The position numbers were made by a program, and so were the translations under genes. A stretch of DNA of 64,000 nt from assembly GCF_027594865.1 (NCBI RefSeq), contig NZ_CP089391.1:6974501-7038500 (forward strand), written 5' to 3'. Within the stretch, counting starts at the first letter, position 1; the number at the start of each line of letters is the position of its first letter. The DNA comes from Bradyrhizobium xenonodulans (lineage in GTDB: Bacteria > Pseudomonadota > Alphaproteobacteria > Rhizobiales > Xanthobacteraceae). Below the pieces are notes generated by a model. The model worked only from the letters and a program-made list of their open reading frames with translations, ran no database searches and was not told the DNA's origin. Below are positions 37,387 to 45,413 of the stretch, one piece after another.

Positions 37387-38636
37387 GCCAAGCGTCGTTG
37401 TCCCCCCTCCACAGCCGTCGTGTTGATGCTCCCGCTATAGCTGCGGACGAACTATCTATTAGGCTACACCACTGCGCCTTTGGACCATTTCTGGTCGCAT
37501 CGATTGTTATTGCAGCAGCTTACGGCACGAGCTTCCTATTGCCGGACTACATGCAGGCGCTTGGTAAGAGTAGTGAAACCGCAGGTTTTCTGATCTCCAG
37601 CGCCATGATTGTGACAATCGTGTGCTGCTGCTCGGCAGGCTGGGTCGCGCAGCGCATCGGCATTATGCCGACGGTGGCCGCCGCCTCGATTACCATGGCG
37701 CTAGCCATGATGCTCGTTGCCGGCGCAGTCCTCGATGAGCGAGCAGCTTATGCTGGCGCTATGCTGATGGGCGCGGGATGGTCGGTGTCCTTCATCTTGT
37801 CGCCGTTGCAGATCATTCGCCATCTACGGCCGGCCGCACGTATCCAATATTTGACCATTTTGTCCGGCTCACAAATGGCCGGGCTCGGTTTAGCCGCTCC
37901 GCTCGGTCACTTCTTGGCAAACGTCACCGGCTCTTTGGCCATGGTCTATGTCCTGTTCGCGATAGCATGCGTCATCGTGACCATCTGCGTAGAGGTCGCA
38001 CGACGTGCCATGTTGGACCTGCCTGCAGTGCCGATGCCGCATATCGAAATCACGGTAACTGCGACCGTAGCGCTCGTTCGAAAATCCACAGCTGCCCCCA
38101 TCGCTATGATTGCGATTGCCGCCTGCACTTTCTCGGGACTGTCGACCTATCAGAGCGCCTATGCCGCATCACGTCACCTGAATTCCGATTTGTTCTTCTT
38201 GATATTTACTGCGTCCAGCGTGGCCTTGCGCTTCTCTCTCGCCCACGTGATGGGCCGCCTGCCCGTACACCGACTTGCGCTCATGCTCTTCGCAGCGACT
38301 GGTGCATCACTGGTACTATTCATTGTCAATACCGGCAGCACCCCGCTCTATATCGTGGCCACGGCCATTTTCGCGACAGGCTATGGGCTCACCTACTCCA
38401 CCCTCAACGGAATGGCCGTCAATCTTGCTGGCGACCACGGGGTGTCCGTGCCGGTCACCTCACAAATCTTCACGCTGGCATATTTCCTCGGATTGTTCGG
38501 CTTTCCATTGGTCGGCGGGCAGTTGATCCGCGGATTTGGTCCCGACGCGATGCTGCTGACGCTATTGGGCGCGACGGCCTTGAATGCGCTGCTGGTAACT
38601 GCGCTTCGAGTGAAGGCTACAACCGGTGACCTGTAA
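37383..38636 (+). CDS. Major facilitator superfamily transporter, likely product exporter
   Basis: A 417-residue inner-membrane protein with about twelve hydrophobic helices, beginning FGPFLVASIVIAAAYGTSFL after a short cytoplasmic tail. Its ATG overlaps the TGA of the hydroxylase (ATGA), so translation is coupled. It has the loop AGWVAQRIGIMPTVAAA between helices 2 and 3 that corresponds to MFS motif A. Placed inside a biosynthetic operon, it most likely exports the pathway product or gives self-resistance. Substrate not predictable. Confidence 0.85.
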   Translation: MSQASLSPLHSRRVDAPAIAADELSIRLHHCAFGPFLVASIVIAAAYGTSFLLPDYMQALGKSSETAGFLISSAMIVTIVCCCSAGWVAQRIGIMPTVAAASITMALAMMLVAGAVLDERAAYAGAMLMGAGWSVSFILSPLQIIRHLRPAARIQYLTILSGSQMAGLGLAAPLGHFLANVTGSLAMVYVLFAIACVIVTICVEVARRAMLDLPAVPMPHIEITVTATVALVRKSTAAPIAMIAIAACTFSGLSTYQSAYAASRHLNSDLFFLIFTASSVALRFSLAHVMGRLPVHRLALMLFAATGASLVLFIVNTGSTPLYIVATAIFATGYGLTYSTLNGMAVNLAGDHGVSVPVTSQIFTLAYFLGLFGFPLVGGQLIRGFGPDAMLLTLLGATALNALLVTALRVKATTGDL

Positions 38637-38657
38637 TTCTGGGAAGGGAGCTCGCCT

Positions 38658-39437
38658 ATGCTGACCGAGGCGCAAAAAGCGAAATGGCAACAGGACGGAT
38701 ATCTCCGGCTCGAAGGCTTCTTCGATCCGGCCGCTCGCGACGGGATTTCCAATTTCGTGGATGATGTCGCGCGCTGGGATGTAAGCGTCGACAAATGGAT
38801 GATGTGGTTCGAGAAGACAGCCGGCAATCGCAAGATTATCTCAAAGGTGGAGAACTTCTTGGATTACCATGACGCTCTGCGCGAGGCGCTGTTGGCCGAC
38901 GGCCGCATTCGCACGACTGTCGAGACGCTACTCGATGAGGACACGCGGATGCTAAAGGAGCTGCTGATCTTCAAGTATCCTGATAGCGGCGGCTACCGCC
39001 CGCACCAGGACATTTATCATATCCCACACAAGATACCGGAACGCATGGTGCATGCAGTGGCAGCCATTGCCATCGACGATTCGGAGCCTGACAACGGCGG
39101 TCTTTTCTTCACGCCAGGTCGCCATAAGGAGGGAGTGTTTCCAATGGATGCCGGCGGCGTGATCAATCCAGAGGTCGCCGAGACCTTCACATGGGAACCG
39201 GTGTCATGGAAAGCCGGCGATGTGTTTATTTTCGACGACTACGCCCCCCACTATTCACTGCCAAATAAGAGCAGTCGGTCCCGCCGCGCGCTTTATCTGG
39301 TGTTCCAGCGCGCATCTACGGGAGGTCCAACGCGTGCCGAGTATATGCGCATGAAGCGCGCCTACAACCCACCGGAAGGCAAGCTATCGGATCCGGAAAA
39401 CCTGAACGCGCCTAACGGCATATTCTATCGCGATTGA
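38658..39437 (+). CDS. Phytanoyl-CoA dioxygenase (PhyH) family oxygenase
   Basis: A 259-residue Fe(II)/2-oxoglutarate dioxygenase. It begins LTEAQKAKWQQDGYLRLEGFF, as PhyH proteins do. The facial triad is visible as the H-x-D of YRPHQDIYHIPH near residue 117 and the distal histidine in FDDYAPHYSLPNKS, with the 2-oxoglutarate arginine in SRSRRALYLVF. DNGGLFFTPGRHKEG is a further family mark. GGGAAGGGAG precedes the ATG. In this cluster it probably hydroxylates or desaturates the hydrazine amino acid or its precursor; the substrate is inferred only. Confidence 0.88.
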   Translation: MLTEAQKAKWQQDGYLRLEGFFDPAARDGISNFVDDVARWDVSVDKWMMWFEKTAGNRKIISKVENFLDYHDALREALLADGRIRTTVETLLDEDTRMLKELLIFKYPDSGGYRPHQDIYHIPHKIPERMVHAVAAIAIDDSEPDNGGLFFTPGRHKEGVFPMDAGGVINPEVAETFTWEPVSWKAGDVFIFDDYAPHYSLPNKSSRSRRALYLVFQRASTGGPTRAEYMRMKRAYNPPEGKLSDPENLNAPNGIFYRD

Positions 39438-39462
39438 GTGCCAGTTCGAAGGAAGGACCGTC

Positions 39463-39792
39463 GTGTACACCAAGCAGATCGATCATTCATTGATGCGAGC
39501 GGAATATGGCGTGCTGGTCTGCCGTCTGTTGGAGCATCTTCCGGATGGTCTCAGCCCCGGGTTCGGCGCCTCGGTGGTGGAGGTCGCACCCGGCGGCGCG
39601 GTCGATCTGCACGGGCACCACGAGCACGAACTGTGGTTGCTGATTTCCGGGCGTGGAGAGTTCGAAGCTGACGGCCAGATGAGGCCGGTGAGTGAGACGA
39701 CGTTGTGCTACATGCGACCAAACCAGCAGCACACTATCCGCAACGTCAGTCAGGACGATTCTCTCAAATTTCTATCCATTTGGTGGGATTGA
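39463..39792 (+). CDS. Cupin subunit of a hydrazine synthetase
   Basis: A 109-residue single-domain cupin from a GTG at 39463. Cupin motif 1 is seen as VDLHGHHEHELWLLISGRGEF (HxH...E) and motif 2 as MRPNQQHTIRN. It sits directly before the MetRS-like gene, with one base between stop and start. In the described hydrazine synthetases (Spb40 of the s56-p1 pathway, Tri28 of triacsin) a cupin and a MetRS-like domain are fused in one polypeptide; the cupin is thought to catalyse the rearrangement of an ester to the N-N bond. Here they are two adjacent proteins in the same order. Confidence 0.85.
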   Translation: MYTKQIDHSLMRAEYGVLVCRLLEHLPDGLSPGFGASVVEVAPGGAVDLHGHHEHELWLLISGRGEFEADGQMRPVSETTLCYMRPNQQHTIRNVSQDDSLKFLSIWWD

Positions 39793-39793
39793 C

Positions 39794-41374
39794 ATGCGCA
39801 CCTATTTTGTCTGTCCCGCTCCCCCTTGCCCCAACGGCAAGCTGCATCTCGGTCACGTCGGCGGCGTATACTTACTCGCCGATATGTTCACCCGCTTTCA
39901 GCGTATGGCTGGCCATCGCGCGTACTATATTACGGGTGCGGATGAGCACGGCACGTACACGCTGGTGAAGGCACGAAAACTCGGCCGACCGGTTAGCGAC
40001 GTCGCACAGAAGCACGTTCACGAGATCTTGCAGTGCTTGCGCGCGGTGCAAATCACGCCTGATGCGTTTGTGCGTACATCTAGCGAGACCCACAAAGAGA
40101 ATGCGCTGGCGATTTTCCGCGAATTGCAGGAGGCCGGCTATGTCGACGTGCGCGACGGTGTCCAGCTCTATTGCGAACACTGCGACGAATTCGTGGCCGA
40201 CTCGCTGGCAGTGGGCGTCTGTCCGGCATGCGATGCGACGACCGACAGCAATTTGTGCGAAGACTGCGGGCTAGCTGTTCAGCACGACACCCTACGCGAC
40301 GCGCGGCACACCACGTGCGGCGGCTCGCTTGGGCTAAGGCCGATCAAGCAGGCCGTGTTTGATGTACCCCGGCTGGCTCAGGTGCTGGACAAAGCCATTG
40401 AACAAAGCGCGTGGCCCGGGGTTATCCGCGACAAGGCGCGCACTTGGTTAGCCGGCGCCGTACATGGCTTGCCGATGTCACGCCACTTCAGTCATGGCGT
40501 CAAGCTAACACAGCCTGAACATGTGACTGACCAAACCCTCCTCACATGGTTTGAGGGCCTGTGGAGTTTCGAAACTGGAATTCGCGAGCTATGCGACCGT
40601 GACAATCTGGACGCCCATTCGGCATTGCACGATCCGAACACCCAGCTTTTGTTTTTCATGGGCCAAGATAACCGTTTTTACTACACGGTAGGTGTGACAG
40701 GCGCCCTGCTCGCGCGTGGCTACCCAATTCCCAAGAATCATTCCGTCCAGGACTTCTACAAGCTCGAGCGCGAAAAGTTTTCGACCAGTCGTGACCATGC
40801 CCTTTGGGCCGATGAAGTGACGCGAGAGGTGGACGCCAGCGTCCTCCGCTACGCGCTGGCGCGCGTGGCCAAGCCATTCGACAGCAATAAGAACGACTTC
40901 GATGTTGACAGCCTGATCATGGCAGCGTCACGCCTTCGGATCTGGGAGGATGCGTTACGCCACTCAGACAACAACGCACACACAGTGGACAACAAGCACC
41001 CCTGCCCTACTCTCCGCAGCCTGGTTCAGCGTTATGCCGATGCGATCGAGTCGCTGCGTTTCTGGGATGCGCTTGATATCATCGACACGTATCTGGAGGT
41101 GGCCGACTTTGCGCGCGAGGGCAATGGTATGTGGAATGCCGCGACGGTCTCCTTGTTCCTGAGTCTGCTTTATCCCGTGGTACCTGAGCTAGCGATACGC
41201 TACGGTCAGCATTTCTTCGGCGCGGCCTGGCAGCCGTCCCTCAAGACGCCTGCAGCAGCAGCCCTGCCGGGCGCGAGGGTGGACTTCCCGTATTTCAGTG
41301 CGGCGGTATCTGCGAACTTCATTGCAGCGTACAACACGCGTTTTCGCACAGAACAGGTGAGGCAATCTGTTTGA
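39794..41374 (+). CDS. Methionyl-tRNA synthetase-like ligase of a hydrazine synthetase
   Basis: A 526-residue class I synthetase paralogue. The start at 39794 begins MRTYFVCPAPPCPNGKLHLG with the HIGH-type HLGH at residues 18-21. Zinc knuckles follow (YCEHCDEF, VCPACDATT, LCEDCGLA), then KFSTSRDHALW, a KMSKS equivalent, near residue 325. The anticodon-binding part is short and diverged, and the protein lies in a biosynthetic operon, so it is not the housekeeping enzyme. In the Spb40/Tri28 precedent this domain activates an amino acid and esterifies it onto N6-hydroxylysine before the cupin forms the N-N bond. Which amino acid is used here is unknown. Confidence 0.9.
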   Translation: MRTYFVCPAPPCPNGKLHLGHVGGVYLLADMFTRFQRMAGHRAYYITGADEHGTYTLVKARKLGRPVSDVAQKHVHEILQCLRAVQITPDAFVRTSSETHKENALAIFRELQEAGYVDVRDGVQLYCEHCDEFVADSLAVGVCPACDATTDSNLCEDCGLAVQHDTLRDARHTTCGGSLGLRPIKQAVFDVPRLAQVLDKAIEQSAWPGVIRDKARTWLAGAVHGLPMSRHFSHGVKLTQPEHVTDQTLLTWFEGLWSFETGIRELCDRDNLDAHSALHDPNTQLLFFMGQDNRFYYTVGVTGALLARGYPIPKNHSVQDFYKLEREKFSTSRDHALWADEVTREVDASVLRYALARVAKPFDSNKNDFDVDSLIMAASRLRIWEDALRHSDNNAHTVDNKHPCPTLRSLVQRYADAIESLRFWDALDIIDTYLEVADFAREGNGMWNAATVSLFLSLLYPVVPELAIRYGQHFFGAAWQPSLKTPAAAALPGARVDFPYFSAAVSANFIAAYNTRFRTEQVRQSV

Positions 41375-41385
41375 GAGACAAAACC

Positions 41386-42516
41386 ATGACTTCGCGGGCC
41401 TCTAACCGTAGCGCTCTCGCTCAGGGCTTTGCCCCGTTCTCTTACTCAGGTGCGAAGCACGCCATCAATTTCGGTTACGGCCTGCCCGATCCGGTGATGT
41501 TTACAGAGCTGGCCTGGCCGGATGCATTTAACCGGGATACCGGGGTCGCCTCCGCCGATCTGCCGCAGTATACGGATGCGCTGGGTTTACCCGAGCTCCG
41601 TACAAAGCTCGCAGGGCGCTACGGTGTGCGCGATGACCAAGTTATCCTTACGGGTGGCGCTTCACAGGCTTTGCAATTGATTGCCGACGCTTGGATCGAC
41701 CCAGGCGATATCGTCCTGACCGAGGACCCGTGTTATTTGGGCGCACTGCGAACGTTTTCGATCGTGGGCGCGAACATCCTCCAGCTCGGTATGTGCGCAG
41801 AAGGGGTCGATCTGAATGAACTCGAAGCAATGTTGCGTAGTCATACCCGCGTGAAGCTTTTCTATACGACGCCAGCATTTCATAACCCGACCGGGCGCCA
41901 GATGTCGCGCACCCATATGGCCCGGGTCGCAGCGCTGCTGGACCACTATGGCGTGGCGTTGGTACAGGATCTTGTGTATGCGGAGCTGCCCTATAACGGC
42001 ACGGTTGATTGGTTGGCACCAGGTGGCAACGTGATCAACATCCATAGCGTCTCCAAGGTCGCCGGACCGGGGTTACGGGTAGGCTGGGTGCTTGCGGAGT
42101 CGAACATCATCAACCGGCTTGCACGGCTAAAATGCGATGGCGGCGTAAGCCCCATCGTCAGTAATATCGTTTTAGCGTTGTTGCAATCGGGCGCCATTGA
42201 TGCGCACATTGCGCGCCTGCGCCAGCATTATCGTGCCAAGCGGGATATCCTGCATACACTCTTGCTGTTTAGCCGATTTTGCGAGCCAGAGTATGTCGTA
42301 CCAAGCGGTGGTTTCTCGTTTTGGGTGCGGTTGGCTGCTGGTCTCGAAGTTGAGACTTTCATTGAGGCTGCACGTCGCGAGCACGCCGTTCATCTCATAA
42401 ATGGTCGCAATTATGGCCCACGAAGTGGCGATCATGTACGCCTGTGTTTTAGCTATCTCCCCACATCGCTCATTGAGCAGGGCCTGGCGCGATTGGGTAC
42501 CTTGCACGCGACCTAA
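41386..42516 (+). CDS. LysN/MocR-fold PLP aminotransferase
   Basis: A 376-residue class I/II aminotransferase like 2-aminoadipate/alpha-amino aminotransferases (LysN) and the catalytic part of MocR proteins, without a DNA-binding domain. Marks are INFGYGLPDPVMF, ILTGGASQALQLIADAWIDP, FHNPTGRQMS, and the PLP lysine in NIHSVSKVAGPGLRVGW. The frame begins at a TTG overlapping the MetRS-like stop; the ATG at 41386 seems the better start. Because lysine-derived hydrazines keep the alpha-amino acid end, an aminotransferase of this type could act on that end. This is inference from family and context. Last gene of the compact part of the cluster. Confidence 0.87.
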   Translation: MTSRASNRSALAQGFAPFSYSGAKHAINFGYGLPDPVMFTELAWPDAFNRDTGVASADLPQYTDALGLPELRTKLAGRYGVRDDQVILTGGASQALQLIADAWIDPGDIVLTEDPCYLGALRTFSIVGANILQLGMCAEGVDLNELEAMLRSHTRVKLFYTTPAFHNPTGRQMSRTHMARVAALLDHYGVALVQDLVYAELPYNGTVDWLAPGGNVINIHSVSKVAGPGLRVGWVLAESNIINRLARLKCDGGVSPIVSNIVLALLQSGAIDAHIARLRQHYRAKRDILHTLLLFSRFCEPEYVVPSGGFSFWVRLAAGLEVETFIEAARREHAVHLINGRNYGPRSGDHVRLCFSYLPTSLIEQGLARLGTLHAT

Positions 42517-42523
42517 CTAAGCA

Positions 42524-42619
42524 TCACACAAATAACGTCGTCTGCTCCCGCACGGCTTCCAGCGCGATCTTTGCGCTCAGTGCCGCGTCGATCTTGCGTC
42601 TGGTCTTCGTCGTCATCAT
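42524..42619 (-). pseudogene. IS3-family OrfA N-terminal remnant
   Basis: On the minus strand an ATG at 42619 begins MMTTKTRRKIDAALSAKIAL, the typical start of an IS3-type OrfA transposase helix-turn-helix protein, and continues EAVREQTT before a stop at 42524. The remaining ~60 residues of the domain are missing. It separates the first six cluster genes from the PurC-like and HAD genes. Confidence 0.8.
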
Positions 42620-43101
42620 GGGCTCCGCCTATCAAACGGAGCGCGGCCCCTTCCAACCAAGTACGTGGCCCCACAATCGGGGTACATTACCATCCAACTG
42701 ACATTGTCGGATATCCTTCAGTGTCGATTGTCGGTTTTGAGACAGTTCGAGCAATGTGACGCGACGCACGCTTCAAGGCTCTTGAAGATGCTTGGATCAA
42801 GGGTCTGAAGCGCTAATTCAGTTCGGCACGCCATTTGCGTGTTGGAAGGACATCACCAAGCAATCGGTGATGTGGGGCGGATCCAGCGCCTGACAATACC
42901 CGACGTTGCGCCATCCCGTTGTAATCGGAACGAGGTGGTGTGCAACGGTACGCCTGGGCGGTTGCGACGCGGTCGCGGTCGCGGTCGCGGTCGCTCACAG
43001 CCTCGTGGGGATGCCCTCGGGGTGTACGAATACGAAGCCCCGTGCGTACGACAGGACAGTGCCCCTGTACGCAGAAACATAGTGAATAGTTGGAAATCCT
43101 A
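42620..43101. other. Gap inside the hydrazine cluster, with a hexamer repeat
   Basis: About 480 bases with no supported gene. A microsatellite of four GGTCGC units lies at 42971-42994. The region holds the leader of the PurC-like gene; I do not see a clear promoter. It may have been remodelled by the IS3 insertion whose relic lies at 42524-42619. Confidence 0.45.
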
Positions 43102-43875
43102 ATGCAGCCTATTGAACGAGCCGCGTTTCCACATCCGGACCGCTGGCGCTCCAGGTTCGAAGATTTGCCTTTGCTGATAGAGGGCGAATCGAAAGTGATC
43201 CGCGTTATCGACGATCAACGCGTCATCGTGCGTTTAAAGCCCACGTTGTTTTCGTACTCCGCAAATCGCGCTGCCACAGTTGAGGGCACCGACTGGTTAC
43301 GTCTACGCATCAGCGAGCGGCTTTGGCGGATGCTAGAGACTGAGGGTGTGCCTTCCACGGTCGTTCACGTCGGTGAAGACTATTACATCAGTCGGCGAGT
43401 TGCGGCTCCGCCTATCGAGGTCATCGTGAAGGCGGCCTATGTCGGGACACCAAAACATATATACCTCGGGTTGGAGACTTTCCCGACGCGTCATGGCGGA
43501 TACCTCCGACCCGATCAGCGACACGAACCCTATGTGCGCTTCGACTGGCGCAACCCACTACCGCATCGGGACGAATGCATGCCGAATTGGCTCGCGGACC
43601 GCTTCATCGATACGGATGCTGCCAGGCATTTGGCTTTGCGAGCCTTCAAGGCGCTGGCGAGAGTCTTGGCATCGTGCGAAATTGAACTCCTCGATATTTG
43701 CTTTTTTATCACCGCCGAAGGCGATGCGATATTTGGCGAGGTTTCACCAGACTGCATGCGAGCCAAGCACGCCTCACATGATTTAGACAAGGACCTTTGG
43801 CGTAAGGGCAAAGATCCAGAAACTATTCTCCGCCAGTGGCGAGCGTTTCTGGATCGGCTGAAAGCGCTTCCATGA
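43102..43875 (+). CDS. SAICAR synthetase (PurC)-like ligase
   Basis: A 257-residue protein of the SAICAR synthetase fold, which uses ATP to join a carboxylate to an amine. Seen are the opening LLIEGESKVIRVIDDQRVIV (glycine loop strand), VIVKAAYVGTP-like core EVIVKAAYVG, and the catalytic/metal part LLDICFFITAEGDAIFGEVS followed by PDCMRAK, equivalent to the LxDxK...DExSPDxxR region of PurC. Its divergence and setting argue against a purine role. It could form an amide on the hydrazine acid. PurC homologues also occur, as I recall, in clusters for the pyrazole nucleosides formycin and pyrazofurin. The stop overlaps the HAD start. Confidence 0.78.
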   Translation: MQPIERAAFPHPDRWRSRFEDLPLLIEGESKVIRVIDDQRVIVRLKPTLFSYSANRAATVEGTDWLRLRISERLWRMLETEGVPSTVVHVGEDYYISRRVAAPPIEVIVKAAYVGTPKHIYLGLETFPTRHGGYLRPDQRHEPYVRFDWRNPLPHRDECMPNWLADRFIDTDAARHLALRAFKALARVLASCEIELLDICFFITAEGDAIFGEVSPDCMRAKHASHDLDKDLWRKGKDPETILRQWRAFLDRLKALP

Positions 43876-44597
43876 AGATGAGCAATCCTAACGCCATCAT
43901 CTTTGACTGGGGTAACACCCTTTGCGATTATCCATTGCGGACCGAGGCCGCACAGGTTGAGTTCTTGCATGATTTCCTCACCGATCCGTCCAGCTTTACA
44001 GATTTGGCCACTGTGACAGCGCCGAGATCCATCGCTGGCGCGACGTTGCAGGCGCTGAACCGAGAGCGCGAGGATTGTCGTGTGGTTTCTTTCGCCGACC
44101 GGTTGAGATGCGTGCTGGCACCCGACATGGATGACGCGGATGCAGAGCTACTCGAGCTGCGCCTCTGCAAAAGGATCTTTGCCAGTGGCCGGCTCATGCC
44201 AGAAGCGGAGAAAGTTATTGCTACAGTTCGCCGCATGGGCTACCGGACGGCGATCTTGTCTAATACGCCTTGGGGAACGAGCCACAGGTTGTGGCGAGCC
44301 GAGGTAGGTCGGCACACAAATGTCAGCCGCAACTGCGATCTTGTCATGTTCTGCGGCGATTGCGGTTATCGCAAGCCCAGCCAAGCCGCTTTTGATGCCT
44401 GTTTAGAACTTTTGCGTGAGGCGCCAGACGGGGTCATCATGGTAGGTGATAGCTTTCGCTCGGATGTTCTGGGCGCACGCGGCGCGGGATGCCAAGCAGT
44501 CTGGTTCTGCCGTGACGCCTCGTTGCCAAAAGACGACTCGGCCGCTATCATGACGACACTCGATGATATCTTTTCGCTCCTCGGCAAGGGTGCATAA
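43872..44597 (+). CDS. HAD-family hydrolase
   Basis: A 241-residue HAD-superfamily phosphatase. Motif I is IFDWGNTLCDYP (DxxxT), motif II AILSNTPWG, motif III the lysine in GYRKPSQAAFDACL, motif IV VIMVGDSFRSDVLGARGAG. The helical cap lies between motifs I and II, as in subclass I. Its ATG overlaps the stop of the PurC-like gene (ATGA), so the two are translated together. It may remove a phosphate from an intermediate made by the ATP-using ligase upstream; the substrate is unknown. Confidence 0.85.
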   Translation: MKMSNPNAIIFDWGNTLCDYPLRTEAAQVEFLHDFLTDPSSFTDLATVTAPRSIAGATLQALNREREDCRVVSFADRLRCVLAPDMDDADAELLELRLCKRIFASGRLMPEAEKVIATVRRMGYRTAILSNTPWGTSHRLWRAEVGRHTNVSRNCDLVMFCGDCGYRKPSQAAFDACLELLREAPDGVIMVGDSFRSDVLGARGAGCQAVWFCRDASLPKDDSAAIMTTLDDIFSLLGKGA

Positions 44598-44719
44598 GCA
44601 GTACCGGTAATTTCATTTCTAAGAAGCGTTTGTGACCCGGATGCCTCCGCGCCACACTCAGATTGAGCACTACAGTTGGTGCGCCGGGAAACCGGCAAGG
44701 AGTAGGTGGTGGAAGTCCA

Positions 44720-45054
44720 CTGCGAAGAGGCAGTAAGTACTGCTCTTCGCTCTTCACCGGCACGAAGCGCATGCTCGGTCGCGTCACCGCGTCGCAGATT
44801 GCTTCTGCATCGGCCGCGTCGTTCTTCCCGCGCTTGAGGTAGGCCTTGACGTCGCTCGGCGGCACCAGCCGGACTTGGTGGCCGAGCGCGATCAATTCGT
44901 GCGCCAAATGGTGCGCAGTCGCGCACGCCTTGATATCGATCAGGCACCGAGCCAGCCCGGCTAAGAACGCCCGCAGATCGATCTGTCGCGCAGAAACGAT
45001 GGCGTCGTCTCGATGGCCACGATCACTTGCCACACCTCGTTCTCGGTCTGACAT
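44720..45054 (-). pseudogene. IS110-family transposase N-terminal fragment
   Basis: The minus strand encodes HHLAHELIALGHQVRLVPPS followed by DVKAYLKRGKNDAADAEAIC and RFVPVKSEEQ, the well-conserved part of the IS110/IS1111 DEDD transposase N-terminus. It is preceded by unrelated sequence and is cut after KSEEQ. No ends or C-terminal serine domain remain. A dead remnant between the hydrazine cluster and the P450 unit. Confidence 0.88.
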
Positions 45055-45176
45055 TCAGCGGCGGGATCGAGGTCAGTCAAGCCCAGTTGCCGCCTCCTGA
45101 TCCGGCCAAGCCGTCACCAGAATTCAGCGATGGCTCGCGATGATGCTGCGACCAGCTGAGCGGTTGTACGACGAGT

Positions 45177-45413
45177 GATTATAGCAGTGAACGCAATTTC
45201 ACGCGCCTCCCAATCATGATAGGGGAGCTGCGCTCCGGCTTGCGATATTGTTCGACCATTCAAACCGATCAATCGCTCGCAACCGAAAGCGCCGCGGCGG
45301 GCGGAAAATGATCGGTCGGTCCATTCAAGGATCGTGGGAAGCTCTCAGAGCCGCCGTAGGAATTCGCCCAGGCGAGCGGAGGCAAGATGAGAGGTTAAGG
45401 CCGGAGGGCGATC
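45177..45413 (+). promoter_or_regulatory. P450 leader, duplicated at 19358
   Basis: The 237 bases before the P450 ATG contain the promoter and a GGAGG-type site (CCGGAGGGCGATC before ATG). The whole leader recurs in diverged form at 19358-19583. Blocks conserved between the copies, such as the CGATCAATCGCTCGCAACCG-like word near 45268 and CCCAGGCG near 45366, are candidates for regulatory sites. No sigma-54 or nod box match stands out. Confidence 0.6.

Noticed and set aside
39692..39793. 34-residue N-terminal extension of the MetRS-like protein
   Set aside because: It overlaps the cupin gene in another frame and lies before the natural MRTYFVCPAP start at 39794.
39794..41374. Housekeeping methionyl-tRNA synthetase
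   Set aside because: It is embedded in a biosynthetic operon behind a cupin and hydroxylase, and its C-terminal part is short and diverged.
42971..42994. GGTCGC repeat as a CRISPR or origin element
   Set aside because: Only four contiguous hexamers, with no spacers and no associated genes; a simple microsatellite.
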